A DNA stretch of 64,000 bases from JASMHC01 sp964453855 (GCA_964453855.1 CAYVRN010000005.1:6653-70652); one strand, 5' to 3'; shown: positions 50,647-59,486, counted from the first letter of the stretch. The notes: generated by a model from the sequence alone, not told the origin. Numbers and translations: made by a program.

Positions 50647-51456
50647 GTGAACGACCACAAGGGCCGCGTGACGCGGGACGGGATCAGAATTTACGAACAG
50701 GCGGACTTCGCCGGTATGCACGCAGCGGGCAAACTGGCGGCGCAGATTCTAGACGAAATGATCGAACACGTCTTTCCGTGTCAGACCACTGGCGAAATCG
50801 ACCGGATCATCGAGGAAAAAGTCGTCAAAGCAGGCGCCGTATCTGCCACCATTGGTTATCGCGGATATCAGCACGCCAGCTGCATCAGCGTGAACCACGT
50901 GGTGTGCCATGGCATCCCTGGCGACAAGAAGCTGAAGGATGGCGATATCCTGAACATCGACGTCACCGTGATTGTCGATGGATGGTACGGTGACACCAGC
51001 CGTATGTATGTGGCGGGCAAGATGAACCGCAAAGCGGAACGACTGATTCAGGTGACCCATGACAGCCTGATGAAAGGCATCGAGGCCGTAAAGCCCGGCA
51101 ACACATTTGGCGACATCGGCAACGCAATTCAAACCTATGTCGAAACCCAGCGCATGAGCGTTGTGCGCGACTTCTGCGGTCACGGTTTGGGACGGGTGTT
51201 CCACTCGCCACCCAATGTGCTGCACTATGGGCGTGCCGGTTCCGGGGCCGTTCTGGAAGAAGGCATGTTCTTTACCATCGAACCGATGGTAAATCTGGGC
51301 CGCGCCGAAACCAAGGTGCTGTCGGATGACTGGACAGCCGTGACTCGCGACAAATCCTTATCGGCGCAGTTCGAGCATTCGATTGGCGTGACCGCAGACG
51401 GCTGCGAGATTTTCACCCTGTCGCCCGCGGGAAAGTTTCATCCGACCTACGGGTAA
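50647..51456 (+). CDS. map: type I methionine aminopeptidase
   Basis: A 269-aa metallopeptidase that removes initiator methionine. Metal-binding residues are visible in NIDVTVIVDGWYGDTSR (two Asp), GHGLGRVFH (His), FTIEPM (Glu) and AQFEHSIGVT (Glu). The start is set at a GTG (product MNDHKGRVTRDG) with GGAG six bases upstream; an ATG 15 bp earlier has no Shine-Dalgarno and adds residues atypical of the family. Confidence 0.94.
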   Translation: MNDHKGRVTRDGIRIYEQADFAGMHAAGKLAAQILDEMIEHVFPCQTTGEIDRIIEEKVVKAGAVSATIGYRGYQHASCISVNHVVCHGIPGDKKLKDGDILNIDVTVIVDGWYGDTSRMYVAGKMNRKAERLIQVTHDSLMKGIEAVKPGNTFGDIGNAIQTYVETQRMSVVRDFCGHGLGRVFHSPPNVLHYGRAGSGAVLEEGMFFTIEPMVNLGRAETKVLSDDWTAVTRDKSLSAQFEHSIGVTADGCEIFTLSPAGKFHPTYG

Positions 51457-51500
51457 ACCTTATCCTTGACCCCGCTTCGCTTTCGATCAAGCGTGCTAGC

Positions 51501-52655
51501 ATGACAAAAGACACAATCATCATCGGCGGCGGGATCGTCGGCTGTGCAATCGCCTTTGAACTGGCGCGCACTGGAAACCGCGTAGTTCTATTGGAACAAG
51601 GCAAACTGGCCGAAGGTACAACCGGCAACAGCTTTGCTTGGGCCAATGCATCCTCGAAAACCGGCGACGAAGCGTATCATCGTCTGAATGCTGCAGGGGT
51701 TACTGCATATCAAAATTTGGCGAAGAACCACGGCGCAGAGCGTTTCGGGATCAATCCGTGTGGTGCTGTGTATGCTGTGCCTTTGACAGACTCCATCGGG
51801 TGCCAAGCTATGCGTGACGAATTCGCGATCTTGCAGGGCTACGATTACCCCAGTCGGTGGCTGAACGCCGGCGACCTGTTGAAAGAATGCGGCGATCTGA
51901 CATTTCCGGATGGTACAGAAGGCGTTCTATTTCCCACGGACATGGTGATCGACGCACCAAAGGCGACGCGGGCTTTCGCGGACCTTGCGAAAGATGCCGG
52001 AGCCGAGGTTCGACAAGACTGCGTGGCAATGACATTGCTTGCCGATGACGAGGGTGTGGTGCAAGGCGTAGGGACCGAAGGCGGACCTATTTATGCACCT
52101 TGGGTCATACTGGCCACTGGACGCGACACGGGGCGCGTGCTGTCCGAAATGACTGGATACGACGGGTTCGCCACACGCTTTCCTTTGCGCGAAGTACCGG
52201 GGCTTTTGCTGACAACACCCCCGTTGAACCCAAACCCACTGAACCGGATATATTTCGGATCGACGACCAACGAACTGCACCTTCTTCCTGCCCCGAACGG
52301 CGGCATTCGCATCGGATCAGACGATGTGGACGGGATCATCTGGGACGACCGCAGCAATGACGCCATGGAACGCGGTGGACAGGCATTGCTAGATCGCGCG
52401 TCACAAGTTCTGCCAGGGTTAAAAGACCGCGTTGCGCTGGAAGACTGCACTTTACAGGTCGGCGTGCGCCCCTACCCCGAAGACGGGCGAAGTATAATCG
52501 GACCGATCCCGGGGGCCGACAAGATGATCGTGGTTGCGACCCATAGCGGAATCACATTGGCGCCCATCATCGCCAAACATGTGGCGCGATTGGTAGCGGG
52601 TGAAGAGACGCCTGAATTGGACGCATTCAGCCTATCGCGCTTTCCCGGATTTTGA
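51501..52655 (+). CDS. DadA-like FAD-dependent amino acid/amine oxidoreductase
   Basis: A 384-aa FAD-dependent oxidoreductase of the D-amino acid dehydrogenase/glycine-oxidase (DAO) superfamily. The dinucleotide fold IIIGGGIVGCAIAFELA starts at residue 6, and the C-terminal VGVRPYPEDGRSIIGPIPG with HSGITLAPIIAKHVA is diagnostic. It oxidises an amine to an imine in family members; the substrate is unknown. It begins an accessory catabolic-looking cluster followed by a TRAP binding protein and a LysR-controlled aldehyde dehydrogenase operon. Confidence 0.85.
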   Translation: MTKDTIIIGGGIVGCAIAFELARTGNRVVLLEQGKLAEGTTGNSFAWANASSKTGDEAYHRLNAAGVTAYQNLAKNHGAERFGINPCGAVYAVPLTDSIGCQAMRDEFAILQGYDYPSRWLNAGDLLKECGDLTFPDGTEGVLFPTDMVIDAPKATRAFADLAKDAGAEVRQDCVAMTLLADDEGVVQGVGTEGGPIYAPWVILATGRDTGRVLSEMTGYDGFATRFPLREVPGLLLTTPPLNPNPLNRIYFGSTTNELHLLPAPNGGIRIGSDDVDGIIWDDRSNDAMERGGQALLDRASQVLPGLKDRVALEDCTLQVGVRPYPEDGRSIIGPIPGADKMIVVATHSGITLAPIIAKHVARLVAGEETPELDAFSLSRFPGF

Positions 52656-52776
52656 GCATCCTCAACTTCTTTATGAAGAAATTTCCGCTTTCCTTCTGTT
52701 GAGACTTCCCTTGCGTCAACATATCAAGGACACGCTGCATTGCAGCATTTCTTTGACTAATGAAGGGACCTGTTCG

Positions 52777-53814
52777 TTGAACATCCTCAAGACTACCGCC
52801 TTCGTCGCCGCTTTGGGCCTGTCCACAACCTCTGCAATCGCGCAAGAGGTCACTTTGCGGTTCCAGCACTTCGTCTCACCAAACTCGGCCAATCCAAAAT
52901 ACTTTATCGAACCTTGGGCGAAAAAGGTCGAAGAGGAATCGAATGGCCGCATCAAGATCGAGATTTTCCCGTTCATGCAGTTAGGCGGTGCAGCGCCCGA
53001 GCAGTACGAATTGATCCGCGACGGTGTCATCGATGGCGGATGGGTGATCCCCGGCTATACACCCGGCGTGTTCCCCGAAGTCGAAGCGCTAGAGCTGCCG
53101 TTCATGACCCCGAAATCGGGCGAGCTGGCCTCGATCTCGGCTTGGCGTTACACGCAAAAGTACCTGATGGATGACTTGGATGATGTGCACGTAATCACCA
53201 CGCACATGCACGGCCCTGGGTTGGTGCACAAAATCGGCGATGGAATTCAGACCATCGAAGACTTTGAAGGCTTGAAACTGCGTGGTCCATCGCGCCCTGC
53301 AACTTTGCTATTGGATAAGTTGGGCGCGACTCCTGTCGGAATGCCCGTTCCGGCCTTTCCCGAAGCACTGGCCAAAGGCGTTGTCGATGGTGGTGTGATC
53401 ACTTGGGAAATGTCCCCTTCGCTGAAACTGGACGAGTTGACGGACAGCCACACCGACGTGTCCGGTGATAAGGCTCTTTATAACCTGTTCTTCATCTGGG
53501 CGATGAACAAGGACAGCTATAACCGTTTGCCGGATGAACTAAAAACAATCATCGACGCGAACTCGGGCGAGTTCGCGGCCGCGTGGGCGGGTCGCGCACA
53601 CGACACCGGCGATGCGGATGGCAAGTTGCAGATGGAGGAATCCGGCAACGAACTGGCCATTATCCCGGAAGATGTGACCGCTCAAATGCGGGCGCTTGGC
53701 GCCGAGGTTGAAGCCGAGTGGATCGCAGACATCTCGGGCAAGGGCTACGACGCAGCGGCGCTGGTAGCGGATGCCAAAGCAATCATCGCCGAAGTGATGG
53801 CTGAAAAGCAGTAA
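52777..53814 (+). CDS. TRAP transporter substrate-binding protein (DctP family)
   Basis: A 345-aa periplasmic solute-binding protein. The start is a TTG (product MNILKTTAFVAALGLSTTSA, a clean signal peptide ending AIAQ) with AAGGGA eight bases upstream; the frame is open further 5' but that part is not signal-like. LRGPSRPATLLLDKLGATPVGMPVPAF holds the conserved arginine for organic acids, followed by ALAKGVVDGGVITWE. No DctQ or DctM membrane subunits are adjacent, so it is an orphan in this window. A terminator follows. Confidence 0.88.
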   Translation: MNILKTTAFVAALGLSTTSAIAQEVTLRFQHFVSPNSANPKYFIEPWAKKVEEESNGRIKIEIFPFMQLGGAAPEQYELIRDGVIDGGWVIPGYTPGVFPEVEALELPFMTPKSGELASISAWRYTQKYLMDDLDDVHVITTHMHGPGLVHKIGDGIQTIEDFEGLKLRGPSRPATLLLDKLGATPVGMPVPAFPEALAKGVVDGGVITWEMSPSLKLDELTDSHTDVSGDKALYNLFFIWAMNKDSYNRLPDELKTIIDANSGEFAAAWAGRAHDTGDADGKLQMEESGNELAIIPEDVTAQMRALGAEVEAEWIADISGKGYDAAALVADAKAIIAEVMAEKQ

Positions 53815-53835
53815 AGCTTTTGACGCAATCAAATG

Positions 53836-53865
53836 AAACGGGGCGGCTTCTGCGGCCCCGTTTTC
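53836..53865 (+). terminator. rho-independent terminator after TRAP gene
   Basis: AAACGGGG and CCCCGTTT pair, with inner CGG/CGG-type contacts, followed by TTTTC. It isolates the TRAP gene from lysR. Confidence 0.75.
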
Positions 53866-53885
53866 AATGATGGCACTGGCGTGAA

Positions 53886-53900
53886 TTCAGAAATTCTGAA
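53886..53900. promoter_or_regulatory. palindromic LysR-type operator upstream of lysR
   Basis: TTCAGAA-A-TTCTGAA, a perfect 7-1-7 dyad with a T-N11-A core as in LysR boxes, 13 bp before the lysR ATG. A related 15-mer lies before the aldehyde dehydrogenase gene. A site this close to the start suggests autorepression. Confidence 0.6.
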
Positions 53901-53912
53901 ACTATCAACTCC

Positions 53913-54776
53913 ATGTCGATTAAAATTGAAATGTTACGCTGTTTTCAGGCGGTGGCGGACTCGGGGTCTTTGGCCGTGGCCTCGGACCGGTTGGGGCGGA
54001 CACCCTCGGCAGTGTCGATGATGCTCAAGCAGTTCGAAGATCACGTTGGCGCGCCGCTGTTTGAAACCAGCCGCAAATCGAAGCTGACCCCTTTGGGCAC
54101 CCACGTTCTGGCAGAAGCCCGGCGCGAACTGGCGCATTTTGACCGGACTGTGGTCATGATCGAGGGACTGTCGCGGGCAGAATTGGGATTGGTGCGCCTA
54201 GTGGCAACGCCGTCGGTGGCTCAGATGATCCTGCCGCCTGTGATACGGCGGTTTCTGATCAGTCACCCGAATGTGCAAATCGACATTCGCGATATGGACA
54301 GCCAGTCAGTGCATCAGGAAATGAGAGCCGAGCGGGCGGATATCGGGCTTGCGGGGATTGGCGCACTCTTAGGGTTTCCGTCCGAACCGCTGTTTCGCGA
54401 TCCGTTCGGCGTTGTCTGCCGTGCCGATCATCCGCTCGCCCGGGATTGGGACAGACTGACCTGGGCTGATTTGGCGGATGTCAGCTATATCGCAAACGGC
54501 CTGTGCGACCAGATCCGCGATCCAGACTTTCGCCCCATCCGCGCAAGAGCGAAGCTTTCGGTTTTCAACACCGCTTCGCTACTTGGGCTGGTCCGCGAAG
54601 GGATTGGTGTGACGGTTCTACCCAAACTGGCAGTGCCCCCCGAGTTCACCGATCTGGTGTTCCTGCCCTTGGTGGACAGCACAGCCCAGCGCGAGGTCTG
54701 GTTGCTGTCACAACCCGAAACGGTGATGACCCCTGCTGCGAATGCATTATTGTGTGCTTTGAAGGGTAAGCTTTAA
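53913..54776 (+). CDS. LysR family transcriptional regulator
   Basis: A 287-aa LysR-type regulator. The N-terminal winged helix-turn-helix covers IEMLRCFQAVADSGSLAVASDRLGRTPSAVSMMLKQFE (residues 4-42) and the remainder is the periplasmic-binding-like effector domain (from LVRLVATPSVAQMILPP). The candidate operator TTCAGAAATTCTGAA lies before it, and a similar site right after its stop before the aldehyde dehydrogenase gene. It is therefore the likely regulator of the ALDH-M19-562aa-DUF3726 operon. Confidence 0.92.
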   Translation: MSIKIEMLRCFQAVADSGSLAVASDRLGRTPSAVSMMLKQFEDHVGAPLFETSRKSKLTPLGTHVLAEARRELAHFDRTVVMIEGLSRAELGLVRLVATPSVAQMILPPVIRRFLISHPNVQIDIRDMDSQSVHQEMRAERADIGLAGIGALLGFPSEPLFRDPFGVVCRADHPLARDWDRLTWADLADVSYIANGLCDQIRDPDFRPIRARAKLSVFNTASLLGLVREGIGVTVLPKLAVPPEFTDLVFLPLVDSTAQREVWLLSQPETVMTPAANALLCALKGKL

Positions 54777-54777
54777 T

Positions 54778-54817
54778 TTCAATTTTTCTGAATATTAGTC
54801 AATTTCTTTGAGATTGA
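54778..54817. promoter_or_regulatory. candidate LysR operators upstream of aldehyde dehydrogenase
   Basis: TTCAATTTTTCTGAA (11 of 15 identical to the site before lysR, sharing TTCA-N7-TGAA) is followed by a second dyad TCAAT-N9-ATTGA. Two tandem sites about 65-105 bp before the ALDH start fit the recognition/activation pair of LysR-regulated promoters. Confidence 0.5.
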
Positions 54818-54881
54818 TTGAATTTTAAGAATGTGGCCAGTTAACCTCCGAAACTTATGCGCAACAGGATTCTCAAATTTC

Positions 54882-56333
54882 ATGTCTTCAACAAAGCTGA
54901 ACTATATCGCAGGCGAATGGGTCGCCGGACCATCGGAAATCGAAAACCTGAACCCGTCAGACCTAAGCGATGTCGTTGGCACGTTTACTCAGGCGTCGGC
55001 TTCGCAACTGAACGACGCCTTGAACGCTGCCGCCCGCGCCCAAATGGAATGGGCCGCTTATGGCATGGAGCGCAAGCAGGCTGTTCTAATGAACATCGGT
55101 AACGAGATGATGGCCCGCGCCGAAGAGCTGGGCACGCTGCTATCCCGCGAAGAAGGCAAGCCGCTGGCCGAGGGCAAGGGCGAGGTCTTCCGCGCTGGTC
55201 AGTTCTTCACCTACTACGCTGCAGAATGCCTGCGTCAACTGGGCGAGAACGCCGACAGCGTGCGCCCGAACATCGAAGTAGACGTGCGCCGTGAACCTGT
55301 GGGCGTTGTGGCTGTGATCAGCCCGTGGAACTTCCCCACTGCGACCGCCAGCTGGAAGATTGCGCCTGCGCTTTGTTATGGCAATGCGGTGATCTGGAAA
55401 CCTGCGAATGTGACCCCTGCCAGTGCGGTTGCCCTGACCGAGATCATCAGCCGTCAGGACATTCCAGCGGGTCTGTTTAACTTGGTGATGGGTGCTGGCC
55501 GTGATGTGGGCCAGCGCTTAGTCGAAAGCTCGAAGATTGACGCGATCAGCTTTACCGGTTCGGTTCCTGTGGGGCGTGGTATTGCAACTGCCGCCGTGCA
55601 GAACTTCACCAAGATCCAAGCGGAAATGGGATCAAAGAACGCCTTGGCTGTGATGGACGACGCCGATCTGGATCTGGCTGTTACTCTGGCACTGGGCGGT
55701 GCGTTTGGCGGCACAGGTCAGAAATGTACCGCAAGCTCGCGCCTGGTGGTGCATTCGGCCATTCACGATGCATTCGTTGAAAAGCTGGTAGCTGGAGCAC
55801 AGGCAATGAAGGTCGGACATGCCTTGGCCGAAGGCACCCAGATGGGACCGGTGGTCAGCCAGCAGCAGTTGGAAGAAAACTTGGCCTATGTTGATCTGGG
55901 GCGCTCGGAAGGTGCAGAACTGGCGTGTGGCGGTCAGCGCCTGAACATGGAGACCGAAGGCTACTACATGTCCCCCGGCGTGTTTCTGAACACAACCAAC
56001 GACATGCGCATCAACCGTGAAGAAATGTTCGCGCCTCTGACATCGTTGATCAAAGTGGACAGCTATGACGAAGCGCTCGCAACCGTAAACGACACCAACT
56101 TCGGTCTGACCTCGGGCATCGTGACCAAATCGCTGGCCCGCGCCACCCACTTCCGCCGCAATGCGCGCACAGGTGTTGTCACTGTAAACCTGCCAACAGC
56201 AGGCACAGATTATCACGTTCCGTTTGGCGGACGCAGCGACAGTTCGTATGGTCCTCGGGAACAAGGCAAAAACGCTGCCGAGTTCTATACTACTGTCAAA
56301 ACCGCCTACATCGCCGCCGGAGACCCTGCATGA
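54882..56333 (+). CDS. NAD(P)-dependent aldehyde dehydrogenase
   Basis: A 483-aa ALDH-superfamily enzyme oxidising an aldehyde to an acid. Oxyanion-site asparagine is in SPWNFPTA, the general-base glutamate in QAEMGSKNALAV (EMGSK for the usual ELGGK), and the nucleophilic cysteine in GTGQKCTASS. The pattern is near the alpha-ketoglutaric semialdehyde group, but the substrate is not certain. The start chosen is MSSTKLNYIAGEW; an ATG 51 bp upstream lacks ribosome-binding sequence. Its stop overlaps the M19 start by four bases. Confidence 0.88.
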   Translation: MSSTKLNYIAGEWVAGPSEIENLNPSDLSDVVGTFTQASASQLNDALNAAARAQMEWAAYGMERKQAVLMNIGNEMMARAEELGTLLSREEGKPLAEGKGEVFRAGQFFTYYAAECLRQLGENADSVRPNIEVDVRREPVGVVAVISPWNFPTATASWKIAPALCYGNAVIWKPANVTPASAVALTEIISRQDIPAGLFNLVMGAGRDVGQRLVESSKIDAISFTGSVPVGRGIATAAVQNFTKIQAEMGSKNALAVMDDADLDLAVTLALGGAFGGTGQKCTASSRLVVHSAIHDAFVEKLVAGAQAMKVGHALAEGTQMGPVVSQQQLEENLAYVDLGRSEGAELACGGQRLNMETEGYYMSPGVFLNTTNDMRINREEMFAPLTSLIKVDSYDEALATVNDTNFGLTSGIVTKSLARATHFRRNARTGVVTVNLPTAGTDYHVPFGGRSDSSYGPREQGKNAAEFYTTVKTAYIAAGDPA

Positions 56334-57307
56334 CCTATCGCATCGACTGCCTTCAATACGCTAATTGGTCAGAAAAAGTCTTTCGCCAGATGCGCGAAGG
56401 CGGGGTCGATGCGGTTCATGTGACGATCTCTTATCACGAAAACTTTCGCGAAACGGTTCTGAACGTCGAAAAGTGGAACCGCTGGTTTGAGCAGTATCCC
56501 GATCTTATCTTTCATGGAGAGTATGCCTCGGATGTGAAGAAAGCGCGCGAAACCAGACGGACGGCGATTTTCTTTGGCTTCCAGAACCCCTCGCCGATTG
56601 AGGATGATATTGGCTTGGTCGAGGTCTGGCACAAGCTGGGTGCGCGTTTCATGCAGTTGACCTATAACAACCAATCGCTATTGGCGACGGGATGCTATGA
56701 GGCCGAAGACATGGGGCTAACCCGCATGGGCAAGCAAGTCGTCAAGGAAATGAACCGCGTTGGGCTGGTCGTGGACATGAGCCACTCGGCGGATCGCAGC
56801 ACGATTGAGGCGGCGGAGTTTTCCGAGCGTCCGATTGCGATCACCCACGCCAACCTACATTCGTGGCAGCCTGCGTTGCGCAACAAACGCGATGACGTAG
56901 TTCGCGCAGTCACCGAAAACGGCGGCATGATGGGCTTTTCGCTCTATCCGCACCACCTTAAGGGCAAGGGCGACTGCACGCTGGAAAGCTTCTGCGAGAT
57001 GATCGCGGATGCCGCTGACAAGTTCGGGGCCGAACATTTCGGCATCGGGTCGGACCTGTGTCAGGATCAACCCGACAGCGTGGTAGAATGGATGCGCGTG
57101 GGCCGCTGGACGAAAGAAATCGATTATGGCGAGGGTTCGGCCAGTGCGCCGGGCTTTCCGCCCATGCCGCATTGGTTCGAGGACAACCGCCATTTTGGTA
57201 ACATCGAGGCTGGTTTGAAAGCCAAAGGATTCAACGACCAGGACGTCGCGGGCTTGATGGGCAACAACTGGTTCCGGTTCTTCGAGAACAATTTCAGCCC
57301 GGCGTAA
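56330..57307 (+). CDS. M19 membrane-dipeptidase-family protein, divergent subfamily
   Basis: A 325-aa TIM-barrel protein of the renal dipeptidase (M19) family. Later metal ligands are present: DMSHSADRS, ITHANLHS and GIGSDL. However, the N-terminal HxD is absent (IDCLQYANW instead) and the bridging glutamate region reads GFQN, with glutamine. The GFQN..CYNxQxLxxTGCYE pattern recalls the subfamily found next to dgcA in Pseudomonas (PA5396-like, from memory), whose function is unsettled. No signal peptide. It overlaps the ALDH gene (ATGA) and precedes the 562-aa protein by 26 bp. Confidence 0.8.
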   Translation: MTYRIDCLQYANWSEKVFRQMREGGVDAVHVTISYHENFRETVLNVEKWNRWFEQYPDLIFHGEYASDVKKARETRRTAIFFGFQNPSPIEDDIGLVEVWHKLGARFMQLTYNNQSLLATGCYEAEDMGLTRMGKQVVKEMNRVGLVVDMSHSADRSTIEAAEFSERPIAITHANLHSWQPALRNKRDDVVRAVTENGGMMGFSLYPHHLKGKGDCTLESFCEMIADAADKFGAEHFGIGSDLCQDQPDSVVEWMRVGRWTKEIDYGEGSASAPGFPPMPHWFEDNRHFGNIEAGLKAKGFNDQDVAGLMGNNWFRFFENNFSPA

Positions 57308-57333
57308 CTCCGGCCATAAGGGAGATGAATGAC

Positions 57334-59022
57334 ATGCTTGCTCAAACTGCAATTCCCCCCCGTCATCCCGACGTGGTGATGAAGCTGGCGCGGATGGGGT
57401 CGTTTCATCAATCCCGCCTGTCTTTCATGCGCGTTCTGCTACGCCGCATGAAAGACGAAAATTGGCGGTTTGATCGTCCGGTCTTTGACGTCGACGCCAA
57501 GGGTGTTGGTGTTGCGGTTTATTCGGCCCACGGGCCCGACCGCAGCTATTCGCTGATCGCCTTTGCCCATGACCTACCGCCGGACATGCGCTCGGACCGT
57601 GTGATCGCCACGGCTTGGGATGCGACATTTACCTTGTTTGACGGCGTGCCGACGCAGGCGGACATCGAACGATTGGCCGCGAATGTACCGCTGCAGGAAG
57701 CAGGGCGTGTATCGGAGAAAGAATTGTCGGTCAGCCGCGCCAACCGCTCTGTCAGGTTGTGGGAATACGTGGTCGACACACTTTCAAACGGCCAGCAACC
57801 CGATGCTGCCAAAATCGCGGAAGTTGGCTATTTGATGCGAACCACTGCCGTCTATGGTTCAGGCAAGCTGGGCGCTGCCGATCGAGAACTGACATGCGAC
57901 CGTCCCGAATTTCTGGCGCCGTTTCAAATTGAAATGCTCAGCGTCTTTCTAACGCGCAATTTCGTGATGGATATGGTCGAGCATATTGCGCAGATGCGCG
58001 CGCCGGACACGGCCGTGAAAATGGTGCCCGATCTGCGCCGCGGCTTTGGTATCGGCAACTCGACGGGGCTGGGCATGGCCCCGTATCTGATCAACCACCC
58101 GGTTCTTCTGAATAACTGGATCACTGCCCGCGAAACGGCACTGGCACGGGTAAGGTCAGTTGGGCAAGCAAAACCGGAAACGATTGCCGAGTTTAAAACT
58201 CTGGTGAAACGGGCGATCAAAAGCGCCGAAATCTGGCATTCCGAACATCCAATTCAGGTCCGTAAACTGGCCGACCTGCGTGGGGATCTGGGCAAGCTAC
58301 AAGATTGGATATCAGAAAACGATCTGACCGAGGATCAACCATGGAACCGCCTCTGGCTCTGGGCCGAAGAAGCGCTGACACTTGAAGGACAAGAGCAACT
58401 GTTTTCGCTACTCTTGGAACCCCATGGCGCGCTGATCGACGATCTTGGCAACACCATGCATGCCGACGAAACCCCCGCCGCGCTGATCGATGGGCGCATG
58501 TCGCTCGAGCAGTTGAAAATGCAAACAAAACTGGTCCACGGCTGGGCCATCACCACCGACTGGAGCCAGCGTAGCGCCGATGAAAACGTCTGGTACACCT
58601 CGGAAGAAAAACTAGAACCGCGTCTAGGCAGCCGTTACGAAGAAGACTTGGAACCTTACGAACTACCCCTCTGCCCTGCGCGGGATGCGGCACGGATGTA
58701 TGCGGATATCTTGACCTCCGACGCTGAGACGGTGGGGGGCTTTCTGCAACAGCACCCCGAGCACCGCCACATCGCGCGCCGTGTACAGATCGCGGGCCGG
58801 TTCCCTTATGCCGAAATCCGCGACAATACGGTTTCTGACAAGGTGCTGCCCATCGACCTGTTACGCGCAAAACTGGCGATGTTCGGCGCCACTTACTTTG
58901 ACCCGCGCTCGGATCGCTGGGTGCGCATCAACATGTTCCAGCACGCCCCGCTTCCTGACGAGTTTGCCACAAGTGACGCTGACGGCTGGACGTTACCCTC
59001 GCTTGAGGAGGATCTGAAATGA
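57334..59022 (+). CDS. uncharacterised 562-aa protein
   Basis: A large soluble-looking protein with no recognised domain. There is no signal peptide or membrane segment. Notable stretches are AVYSAHGPDRSYSLIAFAHD near residue 55, a glycine-rich GFGIGNSTGLGMAPYLINHP near 235, and a C-terminal FDPRSDRWVRINMFQHAPLPDE. Start: GGGAG lies nine bases before this ATG; another in-frame ATG three codons earlier is possible. Its stop overlaps the start of the DUF3726 gene, so the two are probably made together. Sandwiched between M19 and DUF3726 genes, it is likely part of the same pathway. Confidence 0.7.
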   Translation: MLAQTAIPPRHPDVVMKLARMGSFHQSRLSFMRVLLRRMKDENWRFDRPVFDVDAKGVGVAVYSAHGPDRSYSLIAFAHDLPPDMRSDRVIATAWDATFTLFDGVPTQADIERLAANVPLQEAGRVSEKELSVSRANRSVRLWEYVVDTLSNGQQPDAAKIAEVGYLMRTTAVYGSGKLGAADRELTCDRPEFLAPFQIEMLSVFLTRNFVMDMVEHIAQMRAPDTAVKMVPDLRRGFGIGNSTGLGMAPYLINHPVLLNNWITARETALARVRSVGQAKPETIAEFKTLVKRAIKSAEIWHSEHPIQVRKLADLRGDLGKLQDWISENDLTEDQPWNRLWLWAEEALTLEGQEQLFSLLLEPHGALIDDLGNTMHADETPAALIDGRMSLEQLKMQTKLVHGWAITTDWSQRSADENVWYTSEEKLEPRLGSRYEEDLEPYELPLCPARDAARMYADILTSDAETVGGFLQQHPEHRHIARRVQIAGRFPYAEIRDNTVSDKVLPIDLLRAKLAMFGATYFDPRSDRWVRINMFQHAPLPDEFATSDADGWTLPSLEEDLK

Positions 59023-59483
59023 GCTGGTCACTGATCGAAGTCGAAGCGCTTGCCAAAAAAGCCGCAAAAGGCGCGGGCTACAGTTGGGGCGAAGCCGAAG
59101 ACGCCGCCCGCGCGGTACGCTGGCTGGAAGCCCGAGGCCTAGGTGGCGCGGCGGCGTTGGCGGCACACTTGACCGGAGGCGGAAAAGGCTCTTGCCCGAT
59201 CTGGAAAGGTATCGCTGTCTCGGATGGAGTCGAAGACGCCACAACGGTGGATCCGGACACACTCGATCAACCGCTGCTTTTTCTGCCGTTTGCAGACTGG
59301 GCCGGCGCAGGTCAGGAAACCGCCCAACGCATGGGTATCACAATCTGCGACGCACAAGTTCGCTCATATACCGATACTGGCACTATGAACGTTCTTGGGA
59401 AGTTTGCCCACAAAACTTACGCCCCCTCAACCGAAGAAAGCCGTGCGTTAGGGGCCGGGGCTGGCCTGTCAGACAACGACTAA
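59019..59483 (+). CDS. DUF3726 protein
   Basis: A 154-aa protein matching my recollection of DUF3726: an N-terminal LIEVEALAKKAAKGAGYSWGEAEDAARAVRWLEARG helical region and a C-terminal TYAPSTEESRALGAGAGLSDND. The middle has a GGGKGSCPIWKGIAVSDGV stretch. No function is known. The ATG overlaps the stop of the 562-aa gene (ATGA), making it the last gene of the ALDH operon. A copy of the dispersed repeat follows directly. Confidence 0.72.
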   Translation: MSWSLIEVEALAKKAAKGAGYSWGEAEDAARAVRWLEARGLGGAAALAAHLTGGGKGSCPIWKGIAVSDGVEDATTVDPDTLDQPLLFLPFADWAGAGQETAQRMGITICDAQVRSYTDTGTMNVLGKFAHKTYAPSTEESRALGAGAGLSDND

Positions 59484-59486
59484 TAT

